Of a stretch of 64,000 nt of DNA, positions 52,044-61,775 are shown one piece after another. The DNA comes from Parageobacillus sp. KH3-4 (GTDB taxonomy: Bacteria; Bacillota; Bacilli; Bacillales; Anoxybacillaceae). The position numbers and the translations under genes were made by a program. The notes beneath the pieces are model-generated. The model had not been told where the DNA came from. It saw only the letters and a program-made list of their open reading frames with translations, and did not search any database. Where the stretch lies: the NCBI RefSeq assembly GCF_022846435.1, contig NZ_AP025627.1:1088001-1152000 (forward strand). The letters are read 5' to 3'. Position 1 is the first letter of the stretch; each line of letters starts with the position of its first letter.

Positions 52044-53210
52044 TTGAAGGTGAAGGCAGCAGCGGTAATCGGCCTATTTTTCTTCTTTTTTTCTCCATTT
52101 ATGGTACAAGCTTCTTCGCCGAATGATCAACTTGTGCAAAAGCAAATGGAACAGCTCGATGTAAGTGAAATTCGTCAATATTGGGAAGAAATTGCCACAA
52201 AATATGGGGGGTTTTTGCCGGAAAGCCAAAGAGGGTCGCTCACCGAATTTTTAAGCGGAGAAAAGCAATTATCGCTAAAAGAATGGCTGATTGCGTTTGC
52301 GAAATTTCTTTTTTATGAATTGCAGACAAATGGAAAGCTATTAGGCACATTAATTTTATTAACGGTGTTTAGCATAGTGCTGCAATCATTGCAAAATGCG
52401 TTTGCGCAGCAGGCCGTCAGCAAAGTTGCTTATGCGGTTGTTTACATGGTGCTTATGATCATTGCGTTAAATAGTTTCCGGATCGCGATCGATTACGCAT
52501 TAGACGCTGTCCAGACGATGAGTCATTTTATGATCGCGATGATCCCGCTGCTCTTGGCGCTATTAGCTTCTTCAGGGGGAGTAATATCCGCGGCGTTTTT
52601 CCATCCCATTATTCTTTTTCTGATGAATACAACAGGAACGATTGTCGAATACGTAACGTTGCCTCTTTTGTTTTTGGCGGCGCTTTTAAATATTGTCAGC
52701 ACGTTAACCGACCATTATAAAGTAACGCAGCTTGCCGAATTGCTGACGAAAGTTAGCGTTGGGATACTTGGGGCAATTTTGACGGTTTTCCTTGGCGTCA
52801 TGTCCGTGAAAGGAGCGACGTCAGCGATTGCCGACGGCATTGCGTTGCGGACGGCAAAATTTGTAACGGGAAACTTTATCCCGGTTGTTGGAAAAATGTT
52901 TACCGATGCGGCCGATACCGTTGTGACCGCCTCCATGTTATTGAAAAATACGGTCGGCATCGTCGGTGTTGCCATTTTATTAATCATCGCAGCGTTTCCA
53001 GCACTGAAAATTTTTGCTATCGCGCTTGTTTACAAGGTTTCTGCAGCGGTCATGCAGCCGCTCGGAGGGGGGCCGGTCATTTCTTGCCTTAGCATCATGA
53101 GCAAAAGCATTGCGTATGTTTTCGCTTCTCTTGCTATCGTATCGCTTATGTTTTTTCTTAGTTTAGCCGTTATCATCACGGCTGGGAACATCACGATGAT
53201 GGTTCGTTAG
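52044..53210 (+). CDS. spoIIIAE: Stage III sporulation protein AE
   Basis: A 388-residue polytopic membrane protein with an N-terminal signal-like segment (about residues 3-22), a soluble stretch, and about seven helices, the best conserved around GxxLGAILTVFLGVMSVKGATSAIADGI (key residues). TTG start at 52044 after AGGAGGTGATCGA. Core membrane part of the feeding channel. Confidence 0.95.
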   Translation: MKVKAAAVIGLFFFFFSPFMVQASSPNDQLVQKQMEQLDVSEIRQYWEEIATKYGGFLPESQRGSLTEFLSGEKQLSLKEWLIAFAKFLFYELQTNGKLLGTLILLTVFSIVLQSLQNAFAQQAVSKVAYAVVYMVLMIIALNSFRIAIDYALDAVQTMSHFMIAMIPLLLALLASSGGVISAAFFHPIILFLMNTTGTIVEYVTLPLLFLAALLNIVSTLTDHYKVTQLAELLTKVSVGILGAILTVFLGVMSVKGATSAIADGIALRTAKFVTGNFIPVVGKMFTDAADTVVTASMLLKNTVGIVGVAILLIIAAFPALKIFAIALVYKVSAAVMQPLGGGPVISCLSIMSKSIAYVFASLAIVSLMFFLSLAVIITAGNITMMVR

Positions 53211-53222
53211 AGGAGGAAAGTC

Positions 53223-53849
53223 ATGCAGGTCGTGATCGAGTGGGTTACGAACATTCTCGTTTTCATTTTATTTGCTACGATGATTGATTTGCTGCTTCCA
53301 TCTAGCAATATGCAAAAATACGTGAAAATGGTCGTTGGACTTATTTTGCTTTTGCTTATGTTGTCTCCGATTTTAAAGTTATTTTCCATCGATCCGGATC
53401 GCCTCATCGCTTCTGTCATATCGGAAAGAGGAAATCAACAAGAGATGATGAAAAATGAAATCGAAATGAAGAAAAAAGAAATACAAGCCTCACAACGTGC
53501 ATATATTTTAGAACAAATGGCTGTCCAGATGAAAAACGAAGTGGATGAGGAGTTGATGAAAAAATATGGATTAAGCGTGGAGGACGTTTCTCTGCAAACA
53601 AAAGAAAAAGAAAATTTGCAAATCCCGGAAGATATTGAAACGATTGAAGTATTGCTGGCAAAACAAGAGAAACTGGGAGAAATTCAGCCCGTTATTATTG
53701 ACGCGTCAACGCCGATGGATGAACTAGACCACGCCCAACGACTTGAAAAAGAGATACGCGCATTGTTAGCAACCAAATGGGAAATAAACGAAAATAAAAT
53801 CGCTGTGCAAATAAAGGGGAGGGAATGGGGGGATGCTCGACTTCATTAA
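53223..53849 (+). CDS. spoIIIAF: Stage III sporulation protein AF
   Basis: A 208-residue protein with two N-terminal membrane helices and a soluble ring-building-motif domain (about residues 85-208) with a charged coiled stretch. ATG at 53223 follows AGAGGAGGAAAGTC. It overlaps spoIIIAG by 17 nt. Confidence 0.94.
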   Translation: MQVVIEWVTNILVFILFATMIDLLLPSSNMQKYVKMVVGLILLLLMLSPILKLFSIDPDRLIASVISERGNQQEMMKNEIEMKKKEIQASQRAYILEQMAVQMKNEVDEELMKKYGLSVEDVSLQTKEKENLQIPEDIETIEVLLAKQEKLGEIQPVIIDASTPMDELDHAQRLEKEIRALLATKWEINENKIAVQIKGREWGDARLH

Positions 53850-54465
53850 ACGATTGTTTTTGCCTGCGAAAAAAGAAACGGGGGAACAGAAACGAACGCC
53901 GTTTTCGTACATGTTTCTTTTATTATTAGCAGGGATAGCGTTAATGGTAATGAGCCATTTTGCCAAGGAAGAGAAGGTCGTATCCACCAATAAAGGAAAG
54001 GTAGAAGAGCATGTGCAACAGGCGGAACCAGTGTTTGGGCAAAAACAAGATGCAAAGTCCAAAATTATCGCCGCTTATGAACAACGTTATGAAGAACAGC
54101 TGAAAACCGCGCTCGAGGCGATCGAAGGGGTTGAAGATGTGACAGTTGTTGTCAATATTGATACGACGGAAACGAAAATATTGGAGAAAAACCGCGTCAC
54201 GCAACATCAAACAACGGAGGAAACGGATCGCGAAGGCGGAAAGCGAAAAATTGAAAACCAGTCTATTAACGAAGAAGTGGTTGTCATCCGCGATGGTGAC
54301 CGCGAAACGCCGATTGTGTTAACGACGAAAAAACCGGAAATTCGCGGAGTGTTGGTAGTGGCGAAAGGTGCTGATAATTTACAAATAAAAAAGTGGATTG
54401 TCGAGGCAGTTACGCGGGTTTTAAATGTTCCAAGCTATCGTGTTGCGGTATTGCCGAAAAAATAA
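53833..54465 (+). CDS. spoIIIAG: Stage III sporulation protein AG
   Basis: A 210-residue protein with one membrane helix (about residues 21-38) and a large ring-building-motif domain, containing VVNIDTTETKILEKN and a later VLVVAKGADNLQIKKWIVEAV. In B. subtilis it forms a large 30-subunit ring in the intermembrane space. ATG at 53833 follows AAGGGGAGGGAATGGGGGG. Confidence 0.95.
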   Translation: MLDFIKRLFLPAKKETGEQKRTPFSYMFLLLLAGIALMVMSHFAKEEKVVSTNKGKVEEHVQQAEPVFGQKQDAKSKIIAAYEQRYEEQLKTALEAIEGVEDVTVVVNIDTTETKILEKNRVTQHQTTEETDREGGKRKIENQSINEEVVVIRDGDRETPIVLTTKKPEIRGVLVVAKGADNLQIKKWIVEAVTRVLNVPSYRVAVLPKK

Positions 54466-54490
54466 TGTGTTTGTGGGGGAGGATCGTTAT

Positions 54491-55063
54491 ATGTTAAAGA
54501 GACAAACTGTTTGGCTGTTAACGATGCTAAGTTTAGTCGTTGTTTTATCCGTTTATTATGTAACAGCGCCAAAAGACACGAATGACCATATCGCTTTTAT
54601 GAATAATGAAAATGTGGCGAAACAACAAGCAGATGATAAAGAAAAAGCGGATGTGGCCGTGGAGGAAATGGAAACGAAAGGCGGAAATGTTGCTTCCAGC
54701 GAATCGAGCGATGACGTATTTACTGCTCTTCGCATGCAAATTGAGGATGAACGAAGCCGGTTGCGCGACCAATTAAATGACATTGTCGCTTCCGCAAATG
54801 CTACTGCACAGCAAAAAAGCGACGCGCTTGATAAGATTGAAAAGCTAGAAGCGCTAGCGGAAAAAGAAGCGACATTAGAAACATTGATCAAATCAAAAGG
54901 AGGCTATGATGATGTGCTCGTCCGCGCTGACGATGACAAAGTGCGCGTGACGATTAAAGCAAAAAATCATTCTGCAAAATCTGCCAATGATGTGATTCAT
55001 ATAGTAAAAAGTGAAATTCCGGAAGTCGATGTTGTGAATGTCGAATTCCAGCCAGCTGGATGA
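54491..55063 (+). CDS. spoIIIAH: Stage III sporulation protein AH
   Basis: About 190 residues: N-terminal membrane helix (about 6-26), acidic linker, helical stretch and a C-terminal YscJ/FliF-like domain that in B. subtilis binds forespore SpoIIQ across the septum. ATG at 54491 follows GTGGGGGAGGATCGTTAT; an in-frame extension into spoIIIAG is rejected. Last gene, with terminator. It is shorter than B. subtilis SpoIIIAH (218), mainly in the linker. Confidence 0.94.
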   Translation: MLKRQTVWLLTMLSLVVVLSVYYVTAPKDTNDHIAFMNNENVAKQQADDKEKADVAVEEMETKGGNVASSESSDDVFTALRMQIEDERSRLRDQLNDIVASANATAQQKSDALDKIEKLEALAEKEATLETLIKSKGGYDDVLVRADDDKVRVTIKAKNHSAKSANDVIHIVKSEIPEVDVVNVEFQPAG

Positions 55064-55071
55064 CGAAAAAT

Positions 55072-55101
55072 AGCTGCTCTATAAAGGGCAGCTTGTTTTT
55101 A
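55072..55101 (+). terminator. Terminator of the spoIIIA operon
   Basis: AGCTGCTC pairs with GGGCAGCT (one mismatch), followed by TGTTTTT. Confidence 0.78.
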
Positions 55102-55121
55102 TGATAAAAAACCGTTTTATT

Positions 55122-55151
55122 GTATAATCATTATGTGTATAATCGTTATGA
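55122..55151. repeat. 15-bp tandem duplication containing two TATAAT elements upstream of accB
   Basis: GTATAATCATTATGT (55122-55136) and GTATAATCGTTATGA (55137-55151) are adjacent and agree at 13 of 15 positions. Each contains a perfect TATAAT, but no good -35 hexamer precedes either. Confidence 0.7.
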
Positions 55152-55229
55152 GTAGATTTTATAACTACCTTTTAAAAATAGTGGATAACCTCTTTTATAA
55201 TCTGAACTGGAAAGAAAGGTGTGGGGAAT

Positions 55230-55739
55230 ATGAAAATCCAGGAAATTCGCGAACTTATTCGTTTAATTGATCAGTCAAGCATCGAAGAATTTATTTATGA
55301 GCATGATGGAACAAAAGTACATATGAAAAAACCGACGGCCGTAGCACCAGTTCAGGCGGCGGTTACGCCTGCGGTCGAACACACGGTAAAACCGGCAACG
55401 GAGGAAGTAAAACCGCAAGCGCCAACGCAACCGGTTGCTCCACCGACGGAAGCAAAACCGCAAGAATTGCCGAAGCAAGAAGTGAAAAATACAGAAAATT
55501 TACATAAAATCACTTCGCCGATGGTCGGTACATTTTACGCAGCTCCATCTCCAGACGCGCCTCCGTATGTAAAAGTGGGCGATAAAGTGAAAACAGATAC
55601 GGTCGTTTGCATTATCGAAGCGATGAAGTTGTTTAACGAAATTGAAGCCGAAGTAAACGGAGAAATCGTTGAAGTGCTTGTCGAAAATGGTCAGCTTGTT
55701 GAGTACGGACAACCTCTATTTCTTGTGAAACCGGAATAA
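55230..55739 (+). CDS. accB: Acetyl-CoA carboxylase biotin carboxyl carrier protein
   Basis: Carries biotin for malonyl-CoA synthesis, the first step of fatty acid synthesis. About 169 residues: N-terminal helical part, a Pro/Ala-rich hinge (about 35-85), and the biotinyl domain with Lys133 in [18 protein letters not shown] at 55230 is preceded by AAAGGTG; a GTG nine bases upstream lies too close to the site. First gene of accB-accC-yqhY. Confidence 0.96.
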   Translation: MKIQEIRELIRLIDQSSIEEFIYEHDGTKVHMKKPTAVAPVQAAVTPAVEHTVKPATEEVKPQAPTQPVAPPTEAKPQELPKQEVKNTENLHKITSPMVGTFYAAPSPDAPPYVKVGDKVKTDTVVCIIEAMKLFNEIEAEVNGEIVEVLVENGQLVEYGQPLFLVKPE

Positions 55740-55754
55740 GGGAGAGAACGAGCG

Positions 55755-57107
55755 ATGATTAAAAAAGTGTTAATTGCCAACCGCGGGGAAATCGCCGTTC
55801 GAATTATTCGTGCTTGCAAAGAGCTTGGAATCGAAACGGTTGCCGTTTTTTCAGAAGCGGATCGCGACGCGCTCCATGTACAGCTCGCAGACGAAGCGTA
55901 TTGCATTGGTCCAACAGCATCAAAAGAAAGTTATTTAAACTTTACCAATATTATGAGTGTGGCCACATTGACGGGGTGTGACGCCATCCATCCAGGGTAC
56001 GGGTTTTTAGCGGAAAATGCCGCGTTTGCCGAGCTATGCCGCGAATGCAACATCACGTTTATCGGCCCGAGCCCGGAAGCGATTACGAAGATGGGGATTA
56101 AAGATGTTGCCCGTGAGACGATGCGGGAAGCTGGCGTGCCAATCGTCCCTGGTTCGCAAGGAATTATCGAGAGTGTGGACGAAGCGATTGCGTTGGCGGA
56201 CGAAATCGGTTATCCAGTTATCATTAAAGCGACGGCAGGCGGAGGCGGAAAAGGAATCCGTGTTGCGAGAAATGAACAAGAGCTCGTGAAAGGAATTAAC
56301 ATTACACAGCAAGAAGCGGCCACCGCGTTTGGCAACCCGGGGGTATACATTGAAAAATATATTGAAGATTTCCGCCATGTGGAAATCCAAGTGCTTGCGG
56401 ATTCTTATGGAAACGTCATTCACCTAGGCGAGCGCGATTGCTCGATCCAGCGCCGCCTGCAAAAGCTTGTCGAGGAAGCGCCATCGCCGGCACTCGATGA
56501 GGAAACGCGCCAAAAAATGGGGCAAGCGGCGGTGCAAGCGGCGCGCGCCGTCAATTATACCGGCGCTGGAACAGTGGAATTTATTTTTGATTATCATGCG
56601 AAAAAATTTTATTTTATGGAAATGAACACGCGCATTCAAGTAGAGCACCCTGTTACGGAATTAATTACAGGGATCGATTTGATTAAAGAACAAATTCGCA
56701 TCGCTTCGGGGGAAAAGCTGTCGCTTACCCAAGACGAAGTAACGTTCAACGGATGGGCGATTGAATGCCGGATCAACGCGGAGAATCCGGAGAAAAACTT
56801 TATGCCATCACCGGGGAAAATCAACATGTATTTGCCTCCCGGCGGTTTAGGCGTCCGGGTTGACTCCGCGGCATATCCGGGTTATACGATTCCGCCTTAT
56901 TACGATTCAATGATTGCGAAATTGATCGTACACGCTCCTACCCGTGAAGAGGCGATCGCCCGCATGAAGCGAGCGTTAAGCGAGTTTATCATTGACGGCA
57001 TTCATACAACGATTCCGTTCCACATAAAATTATTTGAGCACGAAAAATTCGTAAAAGGCGAGTTTAATACGAAATTTCTTGAGTTATATGATATTATGAA
57101 GTCATAA
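55755..57107 (+). CDS. accC: Acetyl-CoA carboxylase biotin carboxylase subunit
   Basis: ATP-dependent carboxylation of biotin on AccB. The 450-residue ATP-grasp enzyme has the N-terminal [22 protein letters not shown], the glycine-rich ATP loop [14 protein letters not shown], and the catalytic [13 protein letters not shown]. Follows accB by 15 bp with GGGAGAGAACGAGCG as ribosome site. Confidence 0.97.
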   Translation: MIKKVLIANRGEIAVRIIRACKELGIETVAVFSEADRDALHVQLADEAYCIGPTASKESYLNFTNIMSVATLTGCDAIHPGYGFLAENAAFAELCRECNITFIGPSPEAITKMGIKDVARETMREAGVPIVPGSQGIIESVDEAIALADEIGYPVIIKATAGGGGKGIRVARNEQELVKGINITQQEAATAFGNPGVYIEKYIEDFRHVEIQVLADSYGNVIHLGERDCSIQRRLQKLVEEAPSPALDEETRQKMGQAAVQAARAVNYTGAGTVEFIFDYHAKKFYFMEMNTRIQVEHPVTELITGIDLIKEQIRIASGEKLSLTQDEVTFNGWAIECRINAENPEKNFMPSPGKINMYLPPGGLGVRVDSAAYPGYTIPPYYDSMIAKLIVHAPTREEAIARMKRALSEFIIDGIHTTIPFHIKLFEHEKFVKGEFNTKFLELYDIMKS

Positions 57108-57125
57108 CGGGAGGTGTTGTGTACG

Positions 57126-57524
57126 ATGTCAGAACATATTTTTGAGATGGAGCAGGAACAAGGCGGATTAGGAAAAGTGGAAATCGCGCCAGAGGTCATT
57201 GAAGTTATCGCCGGCATCGCCGCAAGCGAAGTGGAAGGAATTGCGCAAATGCGCGGGAACTTTGCTGCCGGCGTTGTCGAACGCTTTGGAAAGAAAAATC
57301 ATGGAAAAGGTGTAAAAGTCGATTTAAGAGAAGAAGGAGTTGCGATCGATATTTATTGTCTCGTTCAATTCGGCGTTTCGATTCCGAACGTGGCGAAAAA
57401 AGTCCAAGAAAACGTTCGCCAAGCTCTCTTTAACATGACGGGGCTAGAAACGAGCGAAGTGAACGTCCATATTGTCGGCATTCAGTTTGACGCAGGAAAG
57501 CAAGAGCAAGAAGCGGGACAATGA
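57126..57524 (+). CDS. yqhY: Asp23/Gls24 family protein YqhY
   Basis: About 132 residues with the Asp23/Gls24 fold (GKVEIAPEVIEVIAGIAASEVEGI...MRG at the N terminus). In B. subtilis yqhY sits in the accBC transcript and its loss affects acetyl-CoA carboxylase activity, so a modulating role is likely. ATG at 57126 has GGGAGGTG upstream. The operon order is the same here. Confidence 0.92.
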   Translation: MSEHIFEMEQEQGGLGKVEIAPEVIEVIAGIAASEVEGIAQMRGNFAAGVVERFGKKNHGKGVKVDLREEGVAIDIYCLVQFGVSIPNVAKKVQENVRQALFNMTGLETSEVNVHIVGIQFDAGKQEQEAGQ

Positions 57525-57538
57525 ACAAATAAAGGTGA

Positions 57539-57578
57539 AGGGGCGCATTCGCTTAGCGTGGTGCCCCTTTGTATTTTT
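57539..57578 (+). terminator. Terminator of accB-accC-yqhY
   Basis: GGGGCGC pairs with GTGCCCC (one G-T pair), followed by TTTGTATTTTT. Confidence 0.8.
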
Positions 57579-57775
57579 GCGGAAAGTTTGTTATTGTAAT
57601 GAACGAGCCTTTTTTTATTGCAAGGGAGATGCAGGGGGCAAAGGAAAGCTTCGGTTTTGGCGCAGGGGCAGGCGGAGAATAAACCGCAATGATTTGTGCC
57701 AACGGCAGTATCGTTTATCCGAAAAATGTGGTATGATCATCATATAAATGTTCGTGTTTAAGGAAGGAGGCGAAA

Positions 57776-58177
57776 ATGATGAAGAGGCATGAAGCGCGGG
57801 AAAAGGCGCTGCAGGCGCTATTTCAAATTGATGTCGGCCGCATTCCTCCTGAGGAGGCGCTGCAAAACGTAGCGGGCGGTGAAGAGGTCGATTCGTTTTT
57901 GCGGCAGCTTGTCTTTGGCGTTACGGATCATCAAGAAGAAATCGATGAATTGCTGCGTGCCAATTTGGAAAAATGGACGTTGGAGCGTGTCGCCAACGTT
58001 GACCGCGCGATTTTGCGAATGGCGACATATGAAATGAAATACCTTGACGATATTCCTGTCAAAGTGAGTTTAGATGAGGCGGTCGAATTAGCAAAAAAAT
58101 TTGGCGATACGAAATCAGGCCGTTTTGTCAACGGCGTGCTTTCGAAAGTGAAAGATGCGTTACATATTCAAGAATAG
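57776..58177 (+). CDS. nusB: Transcription antitermination factor NusB
   Basis: All-helical RNA-binding protein that with NusE (S10) binds boxA in rRNA antitermination. The 133-residue protein starts [19 protein letters not shown] and ends with the conserved [25 protein letters not shown]. Two ATG codons in a row (57776, 57779) follow AAGGAGGCGAAA; B. subtilis starts at the second. About 240 bp of gene-free DNA precede it. Confidence 0.96.
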   Translation: MMKRHEAREKALQALFQIDVGRIPPEEALQNVAGGEEVDSFLRQLVFGVTDHQEEIDELLRANLEKWTLERVANVDRAILRMATYEMKYLDDIPVKVSLDEAVELAKKFGDTKSGRFVNGVLSKVKDALHIQE

Positions 58178-58195
58178 AGAGGGGAAATGGGAACG

Positions 58196-59062
58196 ATGAC
58201 AGCACAAATCATTAGCGGTGCAGAGTTGGCAAAAGAAAAGCGTTCGCAATTGGCAAAAGAGGTGGAACGGCTGAAACGGGAAGGAATCGAACCGGGGCTT
58301 GCCGTCATTCTTGTCGGCGATGATCCTGCTTCTCATTCTTATGTGAGAGGAAAACAAAAAGCGTGCGCAGAAGTCGGAATTCGCTCTACATTGTTGACAT
58401 TTCCGGCTACGATTACGGAAGAATTTTTATTGGGGAAAATAAAAGAGTTGAACGAAGATCCGGCTGTGCATGGCATTTTAGTGCAGCTTCCGCTTCCAAA
58501 ACATATTAACGAATTGAAAGTGATTGAAACGATCTCGCCTGAGAAAGATGTCGACGGGTTTCATCCTATTAACGTAGGAAGAATGATGGTCGGGCAAGAT
58601 GCGTTTCTCCCTTGTACGCCATACGGCATTTTAGTGATGGTAAAGTCCATCGGGGTAGATATCGCCGGAAAACACGTAGTTGTCGTCGGCCGCAGCAACA
58701 TCGTCGGCAAGCCGGTCGGACAATTATTTTTGCGCGAGCATGCGACCGTTACATATTGCCATTCACGAACAAACGATTTAGCTTCCATTACGCGCCAAGC
58801 CGATATTTTAATCGTTGCTGTCGGGAAAGCGCGCCTTATTGGGGCGGAACATGTGAAGCAAGGGGCCGTCGTCATTGATGTCGGCGTCAACCGTCTAGAA
58901 AACGGCAAGTTATGCGGCGACGTCAATTTTGAGGAAGTAAAGGAAGTGGCAAGCTACATTACGCCGGTTCCAAAAGGGGTCGGACCGATGACGATCACGA
59001 TGTTGCTTCATAATACGATCGAAGCGGCAAAGAAACATGCGCATCGGAAAGTTCACGAATAA
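58196..59062 (+). CDS. folD: Methylenetetrahydrofolate dehydrogenase/cyclohydrolase
   Basis: Interconverts 5,10-methylene-, methenyl- and 10-formyl-THF. The 288-residue protein has GDDPASHSYVRGKQKACAEVGI with the catalytic Lys, QLPLPKHI, the NADP-binding VVGRSNIVGKPVGQL and the C-terminal PVPKGVGPMT. The ATG at 58196 aligns with B. subtilis FolD (MTAxII); an ATG at 58187 is in frame. It handles the same folate pool as gcvT and yqgN. Confidence 0.96.
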   Translation: MTAQIISGAELAKEKRSQLAKEVERLKREGIEPGLAVILVGDDPASHSYVRGKQKACAEVGIRSTLLTFPATITEEFLLGKIKELNEDPAVHGILVQLPLPKHINELKVIETISPEKDVDGFHPINVGRMMVGQDAFLPCTPYGILVMVKSIGVDIAGKHVVVVGRSNIVGKPVGQLFLREHATVTYCHSRTNDLASITRQADILIVAVGKARLIGAEHVKQGAVVIDVGVNRLENGKLCGDVNFEEVKEVASYITPVPKGVGPMTITMLLHNTIEAAKKHAHRKVHE

Positions 59063-59071
59063 GCGAGGGTT

Positions 59072-60433
59072 ATGCTTGTGGCAGAAGTAAAATATGTGAC
59101 TGTTGGAGCGCTGACAAAATATATTAAACGCAAATTTGAAGTGGATCCACATTTGCGCGACTTATGGATCAAGGGGGAAATTTCCAACTTTAAATATCAT
59201 TCGCGCGGCCATATGTACTTTACGTTAAAAGATGAGCAAGCCCGCATTCAGGCAGTCATGTTCGCTGGATACAACCAACATTTGTCGTTTCGTCCGGAAG
59301 ATGGCATGAAAGTGCTCGTTCGTGGCGAAATTTCCGTTTACGAGCCGAGCGGCAACTATCAAATTTACGTGAAAGAAATGCAGCCAGAAGGAATCGGCAA
59401 TTTATATTTAGCGTACGAGCAACTAAAAAAACGGCTCGAGGCGGAAGGGCTGTTTTCTCCCGAACATAAAAAGCCGATTCCTGCGTTTCCTCGCTATATT
59501 GGCGTCGTTACTTCGCCAACTGGCGCGGCGATTCGCGATATTGTGACGACAATTCGCCGCCGTTATCCGATCGCGACGGTGATTTTGTTCCCGACGCTTG
59601 TTCAAGGGGAGGAAGCTGCCGGATCGATCGTTCGTTCGATTGAAAAAGCGAACGAGCTTGGCTATATTGATGTGCTTATTGTCGGACGCGGGGGCGGCTC
59701 GATTGAAGAGCTATGGGCGTTTAATGAAGAAGTGGTCGCCCGTGCGATTTTTGCTTCCAAAGTGCCGATTATTTCCGCGGTTGGGCACGAGACGGATTTT
59801 ACGATCGCTGATTTTGTCGCTGATTTGCGCGCCCCGACGCCAACTGGTGCCGCGGAGCTGGCGGTGCCGCATGTGACGGAGTTGATGGAGCGAATTTCGC
59901 AACGGAAATTGCGGCTGATGCGCGCGATGAAAGAAAAAGTGGCGGCAGAATCAGAGCGGCTTTTGCGTTTGCAAAAATCATATGCGTTTCGCTATCCAGA
60001 AAAACTATACGAGCAAAAAGAACAGCAATTGGATTCTTTATTAGAACGGCTGCAACGCCATACAGAGCGGCTTTTCGATAAAAAACGCGAACGGCTCGAA
60101 CAGTTGCGCCTGAAGTTGTTGCGGCATCATCCAGCTGAGCAGCTATCAAGAATGAAAGAAAAACACGAATCTCTTCTCAAATCGCTGGAAAAAGAAATGC
60201 GCTCCCTTGTTCATCATCAACAGCTTCGCTTTACGTCTCTCGTTTCACATTTACACGCGCTTAGCCCGCTCAAAATTATGGAGCGCGGCTATAGCTTAGT
60301 TTATAATGAAAAAAAAGAACTGGTAAAAAGCATTCGCCAGCTTCAACTAGGTGATACGATTCAAGTACGCTTGCAAGATGGGCAAATTGATTGTCACGTA
60401 TGGGGAATGGAGGAGAAGCAGTTACATGAGTGA
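59072..60433 (+). CDS. xseA: Exodeoxyribonuclease VII large subunit
   Basis: Single-strand exonuclease subunit, 453 residues. N-terminal OB fold ([21 protein letters not shown]...GEISNFK), catalytic domain with [27 protein letters not shown] and [24 protein letters not shown], and a long C-terminal coiled coil. The C-terminal end overlaps xseB by 8 nt, which should couple synthesis of the two subunits. Confidence 0.96.
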   Translation: MLVAEVKYVTVGALTKYIKRKFEVDPHLRDLWIKGEISNFKYHSRGHMYFTLKDEQARIQAVMFAGYNQHLSFRPEDGMKVLVRGEISVYEPSGNYQIYVKEMQPEGIGNLYLAYEQLKKRLEAEGLFSPEHKKPIPAFPRYIGVVTSPTGAAIRDIVTTIRRRYPIATVILFPTLVQGEEAAGSIVRSIEKANELGYIDVLIVGRGGGSIEELWAFNEEVVARAIFASKVPIISAVGHETDFTIADFVADLRAPTPTGAAELAVPHVTELMERISQRKLRLMRAMKEKVAAESERLLRLQKSYAFRYPEKLYEQKEQQLDSLLERLQRHTERLFDKKRERLEQLRLKLLRHHPAEQLSRMKEKHESLLKSLEKEMRSLVHHQQLRFTSLVSHLHALSPLKIMERGYSLVYNEKKELVKSIRQLQLGDTIQVRLQDGQIDCHVWGMEEKQLHE

Positions 60434-60659
60434 GGAAAAAGAACTTACTTTTGAAGAAGCGATGGCAAAGTTAGAAGAAATTGTGGAAAAATTAGAAGAA
60501 GGAAACGTGCCGCTTGAGCAGGCGATTTCCTTTTTTCAGGAAGGAATGAAGCTGTCAAAGTTTTGTCATGATAAATTGCAAAACGTAGAAAAGCAAATGG
60601 AATACATTTTACGAGAGGACGGGCAACTCGCTCCTTTCACGCTTCAGGAGGAGGAATAG
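60426..60659 (+). CDS. xseB: Exodeoxyribonuclease VII small subunit
   Basis: A 77-residue helical hairpin that binds the large subunit in several copies. Contains the family block [20 protein letters not shown] and a [14 protein letters not shown] second helix. ATG at 60426 follows TGGAGGAGAAGCAGTTAC; a longer frame starting inside xseA is rejected. Confidence 0.95.
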   Translation: MSEEKELTFEEAMAKLEEIVEKLEEGNVPLEQAISFFQEGMKLSKFCHDKLQNVEKQMEYILREDGQLAPFTLQEEE

Positions 60660-60662
60660 CTT

Positions 60663-61556
60663 TTGAATCGGGCGGAAGTAGAACGGTTTTTACAAGAGCA
60701 AAAGCAGCGTTTGGAAAATGTTTTGCCGCGTTATATTACAAGAATGGCTGCTCCTGAAACGATTAAACGGGCGATGGCTTATTCGCTGGAGGCAGGGGGA
60801 AAGCGCATCCGTCCGCTTCTGTTGTTTGCGACGTTGCATTCGTTCGGAAAAAAGCCGGATATTGGACTTCCGGTGGCGTGCGCCATTGAGATGATTCATA
60901 CATATTCGCTGATTCACGATGATTTGCCGAGCATGGATAACGATGATTTGCGGCGCGGCAAGCCGACGAATCATAAAGTGTTTGGGGAAGCGATGGCCAT
61001 TTTGGCGGGCGATGGATTGCTCACTTACGCGTTTCAAGTGATCGCTGAAGCCAATGATGCCCGCATTTCTCCAATGACAAAAATTCGGCTAATCGAAGAA
61101 CTGGCGAAAGCGGCGGGACCGGAAGGAATGGTGGCGGGACAAGTTGCCGATATCGAAGGAGAAGGGAAGCAGCTTTCGCTTGAACAGCTGGAATATATTC
61201 ATCGCCATAAAACAGGGAAAATGCTGCAATACAGCGTATTGGCTGGCGCGCTCCTTGCAGGCGCGAAAGACGAACAGCTGCGCCATCTCGATATGTTTGC
61301 CTCCCATCTCGGTCTCGCTTTTCAAATTCGCGATGATATTCTTGATATTGAGGGATCAGAAGAAAAAATTGGCAAACGGGTTGGCAGCGACATTGAAAAC
61401 AAAAAAGTGACATATCCATCGCTTTTAACGATTTCCGGGGCAAAAGAAAAGCTATCATTCCATATCGCAGAAGCAAAACGTTATTTGCAAAAAGCAGAAG
61501 TCGACGACAGCGTACTAAGTTATATTTGTGATTTGGTCGCGACGCGTGATCATTAA
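60663..61556 (+). CDS. ispA: Farnesyl diphosphate synthase (polyprenyl synthetase)
   Basis: Condenses isopentenyl diphosphate with DMAPP and geranyl diphosphate. The 297-residue protein has the first Asp-rich motif DDLPSMDND, RRGKPTNH, KTGKM and the second motif DDILDIEG. TTG start at 60663 after CAGGAGGAGGAATAGC. It sits with dxs, the first enzyme of the MEP route that feeds it. Confidence 0.95.
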   Translation: MNRAEVERFLQEQKQRLENVLPRYITRMAAPETIKRAMAYSLEAGGKRIRPLLLFATLHSFGKKPDIGLPVACAIEMIHTYSLIHDDLPSMDNDDLRRGKPTNHKVFGEAMAILAGDGLLTYAFQVIAEANDARISPMTKIRLIEELAKAAGPEGMVAGQVADIEGEGKQLSLEQLEYIHRHKTGKMLQYSVLAGALLAGAKDEQLRHLDMFASHLGLAFQIRDDILDIEGSEEKIGKRVGSDIENKKVTYPSLLTISGAKEKLSFHIAEAKRYLQKAEVDDSVLSYICDLVATRDH

Positions 61557-61621
61557 GGAATCATCCATTGCTGATTTGTTGTCAATATGTTATATTAAAA
61601 TAATAGAGAGTTTTTCCATGT

Positions 61622-61662
61622 ATGCCGTTATCACAACTGTGTTAGCGGCTCTTTTTCTCTTT
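61622..61662 (+). terminator. Terminator after ispA
   Basis: GCCGTTATCACA pairs with TGTGTTAGCGGC (10 of 12 plus a wobble), followed by TCTTTTTCTCTTTT. Confidence 0.8.
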
Positions 61663-61775
61663 TGGAACGGAAATCGATTTTTTATGTTTAATCATGTATA
61701 ATAATAACTAACTTCTGTATTATTATATCAACTGCGATAAAAGCGAACGATTAAAACGAAAGCGAGTGATCTCGT

